Source: Halorubrum aidingense JCM 13560
GTDB taxonomy: Archaea > Halobacteriota > Halobacteria > Halobacteriales > Haloferacaceae
Direction: 5' to 3'
Assembly: GCF_000336995.1 (NCBI RefSeq)
Contig: NZ_AOJI01000022.1
Coordinates: 76,450-140,449, forward strand
DNA length: 64,000 nucleotides
Within the stretch, counting starts at the first letter, position 1. Each line of letters begins with the position of its first letter. Below the pieces are notes generated by a model. The model did not search any database. It saw nothing but the letters and a program-made list of their open reading frames with translations, and had not been told where the DNA came from. Both the position numbers and the translations under genes were made by a program. This document shows, piece by piece, positions 8,842 to 16,790 of the stretch.

Positions 8842-9882
8842 ATGAAGGCCGTTCAGTTCGACGCTCACGGCGACCGCGACGTGATCGAGTACGGCGAATT
8901 CCCGGACCCAGAGCCCGACCGCGGCGAGGTGCTCGTCGACGTCAAGGCGGGCGCGTTGAACCACCTCGACATCTGGACGCGACGGGGGCTCCCCGGCGTC
9001 GACCTCGAGATGCCCCACATTCCCGGCAGTGACGCCGCCGGCGTCGTCGAGGCGGTCGGCGAGGGCGTGACGCGGTTCGAACCGGGCGACCACGTCGCCG
9101 TGAGCGCGGGCGTCTCCTGTGGCACCTGCGAGTTCTGTCGCGACGGCGAGGAGTCGCTGTGCCCGTCGTTCCACATCATCGGCGAGCACGTCCGCGGCGT
9201 TCACGCCGAGCTCGCGGCCGTCCCCGAGGAGAACCTCGTCCCGGTTCCCTCGGACGTCGACTGGGAGGTCGCCGGGTCCGCCTCGCTCGTCTTCCAGACC
9301 GCGTGGCGGATGCTCCAGACGCGCGCGGACATCGAGGCCGGCGAGAAGGTGCTCGTGCTCGGCGCCTCCGGCGGCGTCGGTCACGCGGCTGTCCAGATCG
9401 CCGACCACGCGGGCTGTGAGGTGTTCGCGACGGCCTCCACCGAAGAGAAGCTCTCGCACGCCGAGGCATGCGGCGCGGACCACGTGATCGACTACGAGAC
9501 GAACGACTTCGCCGACGAGATCGCCGAGCTGACCGGCCGGCGCGGCGTCGACGTCGTCGTCGACCACGTCGGCGAGGCGACCTATCCCGACTCGCTGAAG
9601 TCGATGGCGAAGGGCGGTCGGCTCGTCACCTGCGGCGCGACCACCGGACCGAACCCCGGCGCCGGGCTCAATCGGATCTTCTGGAACCAGCTGTCCGTGA
9701 TCGGCTCGACGATGGCGACGCCGGGCGAGGTCGACGACGTGCTCGAACTCGTCTGGGACGGGACCTTCGAGCCGCACGTCCGAGAGACGCTGCCGATGAG
9801 CGAAGCCGCGCGCGCCCACCAGATGCTCGAAAACCGTGAGGGCTTTGGTAAGGTGGTGGTAAAACCCGACAGTGAGTTCTGA
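8842..9882 (+). CDS. zinc-binding alcohol dehydrogenase / quinone reductase family (MDR) oxidoreductase
   Basis: Protein of 346 residues of the medium-chain dehydrogenase/reductase superfamily. The N-terminal GroES-like domain has the motif GALNHLDIWTRRG and a structural zinc lobe CGTCEFCRDGEESLC with four cysteines; the Rossmann domain has VLVLGASGGVGHAAVQIA for NAD(P) binding. The catalytic-zinc cysteine of true alcohol dehydrogenases is replaced by Asn (NHLD), as in quinone reductase-like members, so a quinone or enone reductase activity is likelier. ATG at 8842 is about 28 bp after TTTAG at 8813, supporting a leaderless start; an in-frame ATG at 8821 is the alternative. Confidence 0.85.
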   Translation: MKAVQFDAHGDRDVIEYGEFPDPEPDRGEVLVDVKAGALNHLDIWTRRGLPGVDLEMPHIPGSDAAGVVEAVGEGVTRFEPGDHVAVSAGVSCGTCEFCRDGEESLCPSFHIIGEHVRGVHAELAAVPEENLVPVPSDVDWEVAGSASLVFQTAWRMLQTRADIEAGEKVLVLGASGGVGHAAVQIADHAGCEVFATASTEEKLSHAEACGADHVIDYETNDFADEIAELTGRRGVDVVVDHVGEATYPDSLKSMAKGGRLVTCGATTGPNPGAGLNRIFWNQLSVIGSTMATPGEVDDVLELVWDGTFEPHVRETLPMSEAARAHQMLENREGFGKVVVKPDSEF

Positions 9883-10207
9883 GACCGAGGCCGGCGGCGA
9901 CGCGGACCGCTCCGCAGACGGCGGTTACGTCCACGCGCCCGAGGGTGACCCGAGCAGCGGCGGTCCCGTTTCGGGGGGCCCCGACGAGCCGGACGCCGAC
10001 GGCTTCGGAACGCGGGGGTGGGCGCTGACGGCCGTGCTGTTCACTTGCGTCCTCGTCATCCCCGGAGTCATCTACCTCTACCCGTACGCGGCCGGCGCGT
10101 TCGGGTTCACGTTCTTCGCGACGTACCTCGCGCTCCCGCTCGTCCCCGCGCTCCTCCTCGGACTCGTCGCGGTCTGGTCGATGACCGCGGCGACCCGCGA
10201 TCAGTGA
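9872..10207 (+). CDS. small two-helix membrane protein, function unknown
   Basis: Protein of 111 residues starting with GTG 11 bp before the end of the upstream reductase gene, so translational coupling is likely. The first 47 residues are Gly/Asp/Pro-rich and polar; two hydrophobic helices follow (about 50-71 and 75-102) with a Gly-Trp-Ala-Leu start. I recognise no family. The stop codon lies in a 21-bp duplicated stretch (10196-10237). Confidence 0.7.
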   Translation: MSSETEAGGDADRSADGGYVHAPEGDPSSGGPVSGGPDEPDADGFGTRGWALTAVLFTCVLVIPGVIYLYPYAAGAFGFTFFATYLALPLVPALLLGLVAVWSMTAATRDQ

Positions 10208-10237
10208 CCGGGCCTCCGCGATCAGTAACCGGGCCTG
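10196..10237. repeat. 21-bp tandem duplication across the stop codon
   Basis: CGCGATCAGTGACCGGGCCT at 10196 recurs at 10217 with one change in the stop (TGA to TAA) and one at the last base (19 of 21 identical). Both copies carry an in-frame stop, so the small membrane protein has a duplicated termination signal. Confidence 0.85.
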
Positions 10238-10309
10238 CGTCACCTTCTCTCTCGCCCCGCGTCGGCGCCGAACGACAACCGTTTTGAACGAGTCACGCGC
10301 AGTAGCGAT

Positions 10310-10888
10310 ATGTTGATCACCGTCTCCGGCCCGCCGGGAAGCGGGAAGAGCACGAACGCCGCGGGACTCGCCGATCGGTTGGGGCTCGATCACGTCTCCG
10401 GCGGCGACATCTTCCGCGAGATGGCCGCCGAACGCGACATGACGCCCGTCGAGTTCAACGAGTTCGCCGAGAACGACCCCCAGTTCGACCGCAACCTCGA
10501 CCGTCGGCTCCACGAGATCGCCACGACCAGCGACGACCTCGTGCTCGAGTCGCGGCTCGCCGGCTGGCTCGCGGGCGACCACGCCGACTTCCGGTTCTGG
10601 TTCGACGCCCCCGTCTCGGTCCGCGCCGAGCGGATCGCCGAGCGCGAATCGAAGCCCGTCGACCGCGCGAAGGCGGAGACAGAGCGACGCGAGGCCTCCG
10701 AGCGGAAGCGATACCTGGAGTACTACGACATCGACATCGACGATCTCTCGATTTACGACGCCGCGTACAACACCGCCCGCTGGAGCCCCGGCCGCTTCCT
10801 CGACGTGCTCGTCGCGACGGTCGAGGCGTACGAGCCCGTCGACGACGAAGGGAAAGCCCCGATCGAGGGCGTGAACTACGACTTCTGA
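10310..10888 (+). CDS. cmk: (d)CMP kinase (cytidylate kinase), archaeal type
   Basis: Protein of 192 residues that phosphorylates CMP/dCMP. It opens with the P-loop [15 protein letters not shown], followed by [16 protein letters not shown], the NMP-binding part characteristic of the archaeal Cmk family, and a [11 protein letters not shown] segment. TTTTGAAC about 25 bp before the ATG is a plausible TATA box for a leaderless mRNA. The gene is followed after 22 bp by cbf5; adk, cmk and cbf5 are often neighbours in archaea. Confidence 0.93.
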   Translation: MLITVSGPPGSGKSTNAAGLADRLGLDHVSGGDIFREMAAERDMTPVEFNEFAENDPQFDRNLDRRLHEIATTSDDLVLESRLAGWLAGDHADFRFWFDAPVSVRAERIAERESKPVDRAKAETERREASERKRYLEYYDIDIDDLSIYDAAYNTARWSPGRFLDVLVATVEAYEPVDDEGKAPIEGVNYDF

Positions 10889-10910
10889 CCGTCGCGAACA
10901 GTATCCCCGC

Positions 10911-11894
10911 ATGACCCGACACCCCGACGACACCGACCGCGATCCGCTTCGTGCCCCGCCCGGCGAGCGCTCCGTGCCCGAGCTGCTCCGATTCGGCGTC
11001 GTCAACGTCGACAAGCCCGCCGGCCCGTCCTCCCACCAGCTCTCAGCGTGGGTTCGAAACGCGATCAACGAGACGCTCGCGGCGCTGGACCCCGACGGCG
11101 AGGCGATAGACGGGGTCGCACACGCCGGTACGCTGGATCCGAAAGTCACCGGCTGTCTCCCGACGCTCACCGGCGACGCGACGCGGGCTGCCCAGGTCTT
11201 CTTGGAGGGGGGCAAAGAGTACGTCTCGGTGCTCGAACTCCACGGGCCCGCCCCGACCGATTTCCGCTCGGTCGCCGCCGAGTTCGAGGCCGAAATCTAC
11301 CAGAAGCCGCCGCGCAAGAGCGCAGTGACTCGCCGGCTCCGGACGCGAACAATCCACGATTTGGACGTACTGGAGGTCGAGGAACGACGGGCCCTCCTCC
11401 GAATCGGGTGTGAGTCCGGCACGTACATCCGAAAGCTGTGTCACGATATCGGGCTCGCGACGGGCGTCGGCGCGCACATGGGCCACCTCCGCCGGACCGC
11501 GACCGTCCCGTTCGACGACAGCGATCTCCACACCCTCCAGGACCTCTTCGACGCGCTCGCGTGGGCCGAGGACGGCGACGACGCGCTCCTCCGCGAGGTT
11601 GTCCGCCCCGCCGAGGACGCGCTGGTTCACCTTCCCTCGGTAACCGTCGCCCCCTCCGCGGCCCGCAACGTCGCCACCGGCGCGCCCGTGTACGCGCCCG
11701 GCGTCATCGACGTCGATACCGCCGATTTCGGCGACGACGCCGACCGCAACGCGAGTGACGGTGCAGACGGGGACGACGCGCCGCTCGTCGCCTGCCACAC
11801 TCCCGACGGCGCCGCGGTCTGTCTCGGACGGCTCGTCGGCGATCCCGACGCCGACTCGGGCGTCGTCGTCTCCCTGGAACGCGTTCTCGTCTGA
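10911..11894 (+). CDS. cbf5: tRNA/rRNA pseudouridine synthase Cbf5 (TruB family)
   Basis: Catalytic subunit of H/ACA ribonucleoproteins (327 residues), also able to modify U55 of tRNA. The active-site loop is HAGTLDPKVTGCLPTL with the catalytic Asp (about residue 71), preceded by the VDKPAGPSSHQ motif. A PUA domain follows from about residue 235. Inside the PUA region an acidic insert (DTADFGDDADRNASDGADGD, about 266-285) interrupts the domain and looks like a haloarchaeal loop expansion. Start ATG is 22 bp after cmk. Confidence 0.95.
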   Translation: MTRHPDDTDRDPLRAPPGERSVPELLRFGVVNVDKPAGPSSHQLSAWVRNAINETLAALDPDGEAIDGVAHAGTLDPKVTGCLPTLTGDATRAAQVFLEGGKEYVSVLELHGPAPTDFRSVAAEFEAEIYQKPPRKSAVTRRLRTRTIHDLDVLEVEERRALLRIGCESGTYIRKLCHDIGLATGVGAHMGHLRRTATVPFDDSDLHTLQDLFDALAWAEDGDDALLREVVRPAEDALVHLPSVTVAPSAARNVATGAPVYAPGVIDVDTADFGDDADRNASDGADGDDAPLVACHTPDGAAVCLGRLVGDPDADSGVVVSLERVLV

Positions 11895-11953
11895 TCGGAC
11901 GACTGCGACGCGGTCGGCGGTCCGTCACGGACCGGGCGACCGAAGCGAAGTCC

Positions 11954-11960
11954 TTAATTA
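11954..11960 (+). promoter_or_regulatory. probable TATA box of tRNA-Pro
   Basis: TTAATTA in a GC-rich surrounding, 30 bp before the mature 5' end of tRNA-Pro, the usual archaeal distance. Confidence 0.5.
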
Positions 11961-11989
11961 CCGGACTCACATGTTTTCGGATGCAGACA

Positions 11990-12060
11990 GGGACCGTGGG
12001 GTAGTGGTATCCTCTGCGGATGGGGTCCGTAGGACCTGAGTTCGACTCTCAGCGGTCCCA
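11990..12060 (+). tRNA. tRNA-Pro (anticodon GGG)
   Basis: 71 nt. Acceptor arms GGGACCG and CGGTCCC pair fully with discriminator A; anticodon stem TGCGG/CCGTA, loop ATGGGGT with anticodon GGG; T arm CTGAG TTCGACT CTCAG. No encoded CCA and no intron. A T-rich stretch (AAATTTTGAG) follows at 12065-12074 and may end transcription. Confidence 0.95.
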
Positions 12061-12167
12061 TCAGAAATTTTGAGGATTGCTATAAACGACAGCCTTAGCC
12101 ACCTCTACCACCCGAAAACCGCATTCTGGGGTGCACGATAAACCGCCTCAGACGCGGCCCCAATCGC

Positions 12168-13298
12168 TCACTCGGCCGGCGACGATCGCCGCTCCGGGTG
12201 CTCGAACGCGAACGTCTCGGTCCGTATCATCTCCAGCGTCTCTTCGACGGAGGGGCGATCGCCCCAGAACGTCCCGTAGTACGCGAACCGAACGGTGCCC
12301 TCGGGGTCGATGACGACGGTCGCGGGTCGGTTGATGTACTCGGCGTGGACGGCGTACGCCATCGGGTCGACCCCGTACGCGGCGCCGACTGCCCCCGCGC
12401 GGTCGATCAGGTGCGGCCACCAGATCCGGTCCGTGTACGTCTCGGCGAACGGTTCGTCGGCGAACCAGTACTCCGGCTCCAGCTCTTGACCGACCATCAC
12501 CCGACCGCGGTACGCCTCGTGACACTCGACGGTCGCCACGGTGACGTTCGCGTCGGCCAACTCCTCGCGGAGTTCGATCAGCTCGTCGAACTCGCGGTGA
12601 CAGACCGGACACCAGTCGGCGAAGACCCAGATCAACACGGTCCAGCCGTCGCCGTCGCCACCGACGGCGTCCTCGAGGTCCCACGTCCGACCGTCGGTGT
12701 CCGGCAGCTCGAACGCGGGCGCCGACTCCCCGACGGTCACCCGTCCGAACGCCTCGGGATCGAGCGCCCGGAACGCCGCCGCGAGCTCGGGTTCGGCGAC
12801 CGCGCCCTTCTCGATGCGATCGACCGCGAGTTCGGCCTGGTGGCGAACGTCCTTCGAGTCGTCGGCCGCCAGTCGGTCGCGGAGGAGCGCCAGCGACTCG
12901 TCGGCGCCGATCCGCCCGAGGGCGACGATCGCCTGCGACCGCGCCAGCGGGTCCGGGTCCTCGCGGACCACCCGTTCGAGCGCGTCCACCGCGGAGCGGG
13001 CCCGAAGAACCCCCAACGCCGTCGCGCAGACGTATCGGACCTGCACGTCGTCGTCCCGCAGCCCGGCCGCGATGTCCGCCGTCGCGTCGTCGCCGCCTCG
13101 GACGAGGTCGCGGACGGCGAGCAGCCGCACGCGCCAGTCCTCGTCGGCGAGGTCCGCGATCCCGTGCTCCGCTACCGTCCGATCGATCGTAAAGCTCGTC
13201 TCATCGAGCGGGTGGAACTCGCGTGCGCGGACCCGGTCGAGGACCGCACCGACCGGGGGGCCGTCGGAGACGGAGTCGTCCCGGGTCGGCGACGTCAC
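12168..13298 (-). CDS. HEAT-repeat / thioredoxin-fold (redoxin) fusion protein
   Basis: Protein of 376 residues. Residues about 20-165 form helical HEAT/PBS-lyase-like repeats (WRVRLLAVRDLVRGG, VQVRYVCATALGVLRARS, PLARSQAIVALGRIGAD). From about 185 comes an AhpC/TlpA-type redoxin domain with WVFADWCPVCHREFDEL, a CXXC pair at C230 and C233, and the VDPMAYAVHAEYINRPATVV segment containing the usual cis-Pro. No signal peptide is apparent. The GTG start overlaps the stop of the upstream DsbA-like gene, so the two thiol proteins are one unit. Substrate unknown. An alternative GTG lies a few codons inside. Confidence 0.8.
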   Translation of the reverse strand: MTSPTRDDSVSDGPPVGAVLDRVRAREFHPLDETSFTIDRTVAEHGIADLADEDWRVRLLAVRDLVRGGDDATADIAAGLRDDDVQVRYVCATALGVLRARSAVDALERVVREDPDPLARSQAIVALGRIGADESLALLRDRLAADDSKDVRHQAELAVDRIEKGAVAEPELAAAFRALDPEAFGRVTVGESAPAFELPDTDGRTWDLEDAVGGDGDGWTVLIWVFADWCPVCHREFDELIELREELADANVTVATVECHEAYRGRVMVGQELEPEYWFADEPFAETYTDRIWWPHLIDRAGAVGAAYGVDPMAYAVHAEYINRPATVVIDPEGTVRFAYYGTFWGDRPSVEETLEMIRTETFAFEHPERRSSPAE

Positions 13299-13930
13299 AC
13301 GCCCTCGACGAGCCGTTCCAGCTGTTCTGGCGGAACCGCACCGCGGGCGGCGTGCCCCTCGTATGCAAACGTCGGAACGCCCGTGACGCCGTCGCGCTGC
13401 GCGTCGACGAAGCGCTCGCGGAGCCGATCCCGACGGTCCTCGTCCGCGACCGCGCTCCGGACTTCCTCGCCGTCCAGTCCCACCGAGTCGGCGATCTCCG
13501 CGAGCACGTCGACGTCGCCGATGTCTCGGCCGTCGACCCAGAGGGCCTCGAAGATCGCCTCGTCGAAGTCGAGCCACCGGGCGGGATGCTCCGCGCTCAC
13601 GTACCACGAGGCGACCTGCGCGTCGAAGGAGTCAACCTCGTCCGGGAGGTCGTCGAGGTCGAGCATCTCCTCGGCGTCGTACTCCGTTTTCAGGCGCGCC
13701 ACGTTCTGTCGAACCTGGTCGAAGTACGCCTCGTCTTTGCCGTCGTCGACGGAGTGGTCGATCTCGCCGTCGGGGCCGCGCTTCTGACTCCGGAGGTCGA
13801 ACGGCCGCCAGTCGATGTCGAGGTCGTCCTCTCGCGTCTCTAGATAGGCGTCCAACGACTGTCGGCCCAGGTAACAAAACGGACACACGTAGTCCGAATA
13901 CACGGTGATGTCGTCGCTGGTCTGCGTCAT
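13295..13930 (-). CDS. DsbA family (FrnE-like) thiol oxidoreductase
   Basis: Protein of 211 residues with a thioredoxin fold and helical insertion. CPFC at residues 16-19 (YSDYVCPFCYLGRQSLD) is the redox site, and VTGVPTFAYEG near the C-terminus is the cis-Pro loop of the 2-hydroxychromene isomerase/DsbA/FrnE group. There is no signal sequence, so it acts in the cytoplasm. It is co-transcribed with the HEAT-redoxin fusion (4-bp overlap), suggesting a shared thiol-disulfide job. Confidence 0.9.
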   Translation of the reverse strand: MTQTSDDITVYSDYVCPFCYLGRQSLDAYLETREDDLDIDWRPFDLRSQKRGPDGEIDHSVDDGKDEAYFDQVRQNVARLKTEYDAEEMLDLDDLPDEVDSFDAQVASWYVSAEHPARWLDFDEAIFEALWVDGRDIGDVDVLAEIADSVGLDGEEVRSAVADEDRRDRLRERFVDAQRDGVTGVPTFAYEGHAARGAVPPEQLERLVEGV

Positions 13931-14047
13931 TGCTCGCGGGTACGGGCGCCGGCCTGATAAGGGCCCTAGTGAGGGTGACGTTACCGGGGTCGACGTCGCC
14001 CGGACACCTCCGGAACCACTAAACGCCGGACAACCCTACCGCCGGTA

Positions 14048-15523
14048 ATGGCCGATTGGACGGAGAAGTACCGCCCGAGCACGCTCTCGGAGGTCCGCGG
14101 CAACGACAAGGCCCGCGACGCGTTCGCGACGTGGGCGCGCTCGTGGGACGATCACCGCGAGGCGGTCGTCCTCCACGGGAGCCCGGGCGTCGGGAAGACG
14201 AGCGCGGCCCACGCGCTCGCGAACGACATGGGCTGGGAGACGGTCGAACTGAACGCCTCCGACCAGCGCACCGCCGACGTCATCGAGCGCTTCGCGGGGC
14301 GGGCGGCTCGCAACGCCACCCTCGGCGGGAGCGCGGCCGGCGGCGGCGCCGCGGGCGGCGACACGGCCTCTCGCCAACTCGTCATCTTAGACGAGGCCGA
14401 CAACATCCACGGCAACTACGACCGCGGCGGCGCCTCGGCGATCACGGAGCTGGTCAAGGAGTCGGGCCAGCCCATCGTCCTCATCGCCAACGAGTTCTAC
14501 GACATGTCCCGCGGGCTCCGCAACGCCACCCAAGAGATCGAGTTCCGCGACGTCTCCGCGCGCTCCATCGTCCCAGTGCTCCGAGACGTCTGTCGGAAGG
14601 AGGGGATCGAGTTCGAGCCCGACGCCCTCCAGCGGATCGCCGAGCGCAACCGCGGCGACCTCCGCGGCGCGATCAATGACCTGCAGGCCGCCACCGAGGG
14701 CCGCGACTCGATCGCGGTCGAGGACGTGGTCACCGGCGACCGCGACAAGGCGCTCGGCCTGTTCCCGTTTCTCGACGCGGTCCTCAAAGAGGAGTCCGCC
14801 GAGGAGGCGCTGCAGTCGGCGTACGCGGTCGACGAGACGCCCGACGACCTCACGAAGTGGGTCGAGAACAACGTCCTCGACGTGTACGACCCGATGGAGG
14901 CGGTCCGGGCGTACGACTTTCTCGCGAACGCCGACGTCTGGCTGGGTCGCGTGCGCGCCACGCAGAATTACTCGTACTGGCGCTACGCGACCGACAACGC
15001 GGCCGCCGGGGTCGCCGCGGCCCGCGACGGCACCAAGGGCGGGTGGACCCGGTACGGGCGCCCGCAGTTCTGGGCCTCCTCGGACGCGACCGCGGACGAG
15101 GTCGTCGGACGGATCGCCGCCGCGAGCGGGTGTAGCATCGCGACGGCCCGACGCGAGGTGTTGCCGTTCCTCCAGACGGTGACGCACCACTGCAAGCCGC
15201 GCGATCTGACGGTCGCGATGGCGGCCGCCTACGACCTCGACGAGGCGGGCGTGTCCTTCGTCACCGGCTCCGGCGAGACGACGAACAAGGTGGAGTCGAT
15301 CGTCGCCGACGCGCAGGCGCGGCGCGACCAGCTGATCGAGGACAACGCCGACGGCGCGTTCGCCGGCGTAGCCCGCGAGGCGGTAGACAACGGGTCGAAG
15401 TCGGACCCGACAGAGCCCGAAAGCCCTGACGGCACGAGCGACGACGAGGAACACAGCGAGGCTGAAAACGGCGACGACGGAAGCGAGGACGACGGGCAGG
15501 CCGGACTGAGCGACTTTCTCTAA
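14048..15523 (+). CDS. rfcL: replication factor C large subunit
   Basis: Clamp-loader subunit of 491 residues that helps load PCNA on DNA. Walker A GSPGVGKT (residues 44-51), Walker B LVILDEAD (about 111-118) and the AAA+ helical lid are present. The region 430-480 is a very acidic linker, and the extreme C-terminus QAGLSDFL fits a PCNA-interacting (PIP) box. The A-rich CTAAAC about 27 bp upstream is a plausible TATA element. The 3' end overlaps the convergent histidine kinase gene by 4 bp. Confidence 0.96.
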   Translation: MADWTEKYRPSTLSEVRGNDKARDAFATWARSWDDHREAVVLHGSPGVGKTSAAHALANDMGWETVELNASDQRTADVIERFAGRAARNATLGGSAAGGGAAGGDTASRQLVILDEADNIHGNYDRGGASAITELVKESGQPIVLIANEFYDMSRGLRNATQEIEFRDVSARSIVPVLRDVCRKEGIEFEPDALQRIAERNRGDLRGAINDLQAATEGRDSIAVEDVVTGDRDKALGLFPFLDAVLKEESAEEALQSAYAVDETPDDLTKWVENNVLDVYDPMEAVRAYDFLANADVWLGRVRATQNYSYWRYATDNAAAGVAAARDGTKGGWTRYGRPQFWASSDATADEVVGRIAAASGCSIATARREVLPFLQTVTHHCKPRDLTVAMAAAYDLDEAGVSFVTGSGETTNKVESIVADAQARRDQLIEDNADGAFAGVAREAVDNGSKSDPTEPESPDGTSDDEEHSEAENGDDGSEDDGQAGLSDFL

Positions 15524-16539
15524 TCGCCGATCGTCGCGCCGTCGGTGTCGCCGCACCGCTCGCAGTCCACGCCGGTGAAGTCGAATCGCGCGCCCCCGTC
15601 GCGACCCTCCGTGACACTGACCGACCAGCCGTGTGCTTCCGCGATTCGCTCGACGATCGCGAGTCCGAAGCCGGTCCCGTCGTCGGCGGTGGAACGCCCC
15701 GGTTCGAAGACGGCGTCACGCTCCTCCGGGGGGATCCCGGTCCCGTCGTCGGCGACGTAGAACCCGTCCTGAAGCGGGCCGACGACGATCCGGACCGAGG
15801 GACCCGAGCGATCGTCGGAGTCGGGCGGGCCGCCGGCGGAGCCGTGCTCGATGCTGTTTCGGAAGAGATTCTCGAAGGCCTGCCTGAGTCGGCTCCCGTC
15901 GCAGTCGACGGTCGGCAGCGAGCCGTCGACGACGAGCGCCGCGTCCGCGTCGTCCCCCACCGTTCGCCACGCTCGGCGGACGACGTCTTCGAGGGCCGTC
16001 GTCGTCGTCTCCTCGACGGTTCGACCCTCTCGGGCGAGCGCGAGCAGGTCGGAGATGAGGTCGTCCATCCACCCGAGCGCGTCGCGCGCGCGGTTCAGTC
16101 GCTCGTCGGCCGCGTCGCCGTCGAGTTCCGTCGCCAGTTCGAGGTTGCCGACGGCGACCGAAAGCGGATTCCGGAGGTCGTGCGAGACGACGCTCGCGAA
16201 CTCCGCGAGGCGTTCGCGCTCCCGTTCGAGCCGGCGGCGGCTCTCGAACCGCTCGCCGGCCGGGAACAGGTACCCGACCACGTCACCCCCCTCGGTGTGT
16301 GATCCGCGCTCGTGGACCCACGTCGGCTCGTCGTCGACGGTGAGGCGGTACGTGACGTCGATAGCGTCGCCGTCCAGCGCCGACCGGAGCCGCTCCCGGT
16401 CCGACTCGGCGACGGCCTCCAGCCAGCCGGTCCGCGGGAACGCCCCGACGTTCAGCTGAGGCTCGTCGGCCGCTTCGACGACGAATCGGGTCGGATCGCC
16501 GCCCGGACGTCGGTACGCCACCCCCGGTCGACGCTCCAT
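15520..16539 (-). CDS. sensor histidine kinase
   Basis: Protein of 339 residues without membrane segments, so probably cytoplasmic. A PAS-like N-terminal region (about 1-115) precedes a HisKA helix with SVVSHDLRNPLS (phosphorylated His about 127) and a HATPase_c domain: N box FENLFRNSIEH, G1 DDGTGIPP, G2 GTGFGLAIV. The C-terminal tail adds CERC, an unusual CXXC pair that could bind metal. Upstream, minus-strand TTTATTATCC (16572-16581) would place transcription start near 16551, where an in-frame GTG exists; the true start may be that GTG (343 residues). No response regulator gene is adjacent. Confidence 0.88.
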   Translation of the reverse strand: MERRPGVAYRRPGGDPTRFVVEAADEPQLNVGAFPRTGWLEAVAESDRERLRSALDGDAIDVTYRLTVDDEPTWVHERGSHTEGGDVVGYLFPAGERFESRRRLERERERLAEFASVVSHDLRNPLSVAVGNLELATELDGDAADERLNRARDALGWMDDLISDLLALAREGRTVEETTTTALEDVVRRAWRTVGDDADAALVVDGSLPTVDCDGSRLRQAFENLFRNSIEHGSAGGPPDSDDRSGPSVRIVVGPLQDGFYVADDGTGIPPEERDAVFEPGRSTADDGTGFGLAIVERIAEAHGWSVSVTEGRDGGARFDFTGVDCERCGDTDGATIGD

Positions 16540-16571
16540 CGGCTGAGACACATCTAAAATCTTACATTGGG

Positions 16572-16581
16572 GGATAATAAA
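16572..16581 (-). promoter_or_regulatory. probable TATA box of the histidine kinase gene
   Basis: TTTATTATCC on the minus strand about 26 bp before the GTG at 16551 and 38 bp before the ATG at 16539. It stands at the edge of an AT-richer divergent intergenic region (16552-16790). Confidence 0.45.
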
Positions 16582-16760
16582 TCTTACTTGAATATCACTT
16601 CGATCCGAGGCTGTTATTACCACTAAAACGGCTGAATACAACGGTTTCGCTCCCGTAAGCCGTCTCTCACACGAGAATTGGGGAGAATCGGACCGAATAA
16701 ACAATCTGTCGTATCACGAACGGTTCATATGTCTGACGCACTCCTGTAGCCGGGGAACGG

Positions 16761-16766
16761 TTTAAC
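16761..16766 (+). promoter_or_regulatory. probable TATA box of the zinc alcohol dehydrogenase gene
   Basis: TTTAAC preceded by GGAACGG, 28 bp before the ATG at 16791; fits a leaderless haloarchaeal promoter. Confidence 0.45.
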
Positions 16767-16790
16767 TTCCTCAGGGTCGCCGTACGCGGT

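Noticed and set aside
8468..8845. Plus-strand frame encoding a Gly-Ser-Ala-Gly-Ala-Thr-Ser repeat
   Set aside because: It begins inside tRNA-Ser, consists of the minisatellite in translation, and has no promoter or start that makes sense.
8581..9819. Long minus-strand open frame across the minisatellite and the quinone reductase gene
   Set aside because: It is antisense to a well-supported MDR enzyme; its product is Arg/Val/Asp-rich without a family, and its C-terminus is only the translated 21-bp repeat.
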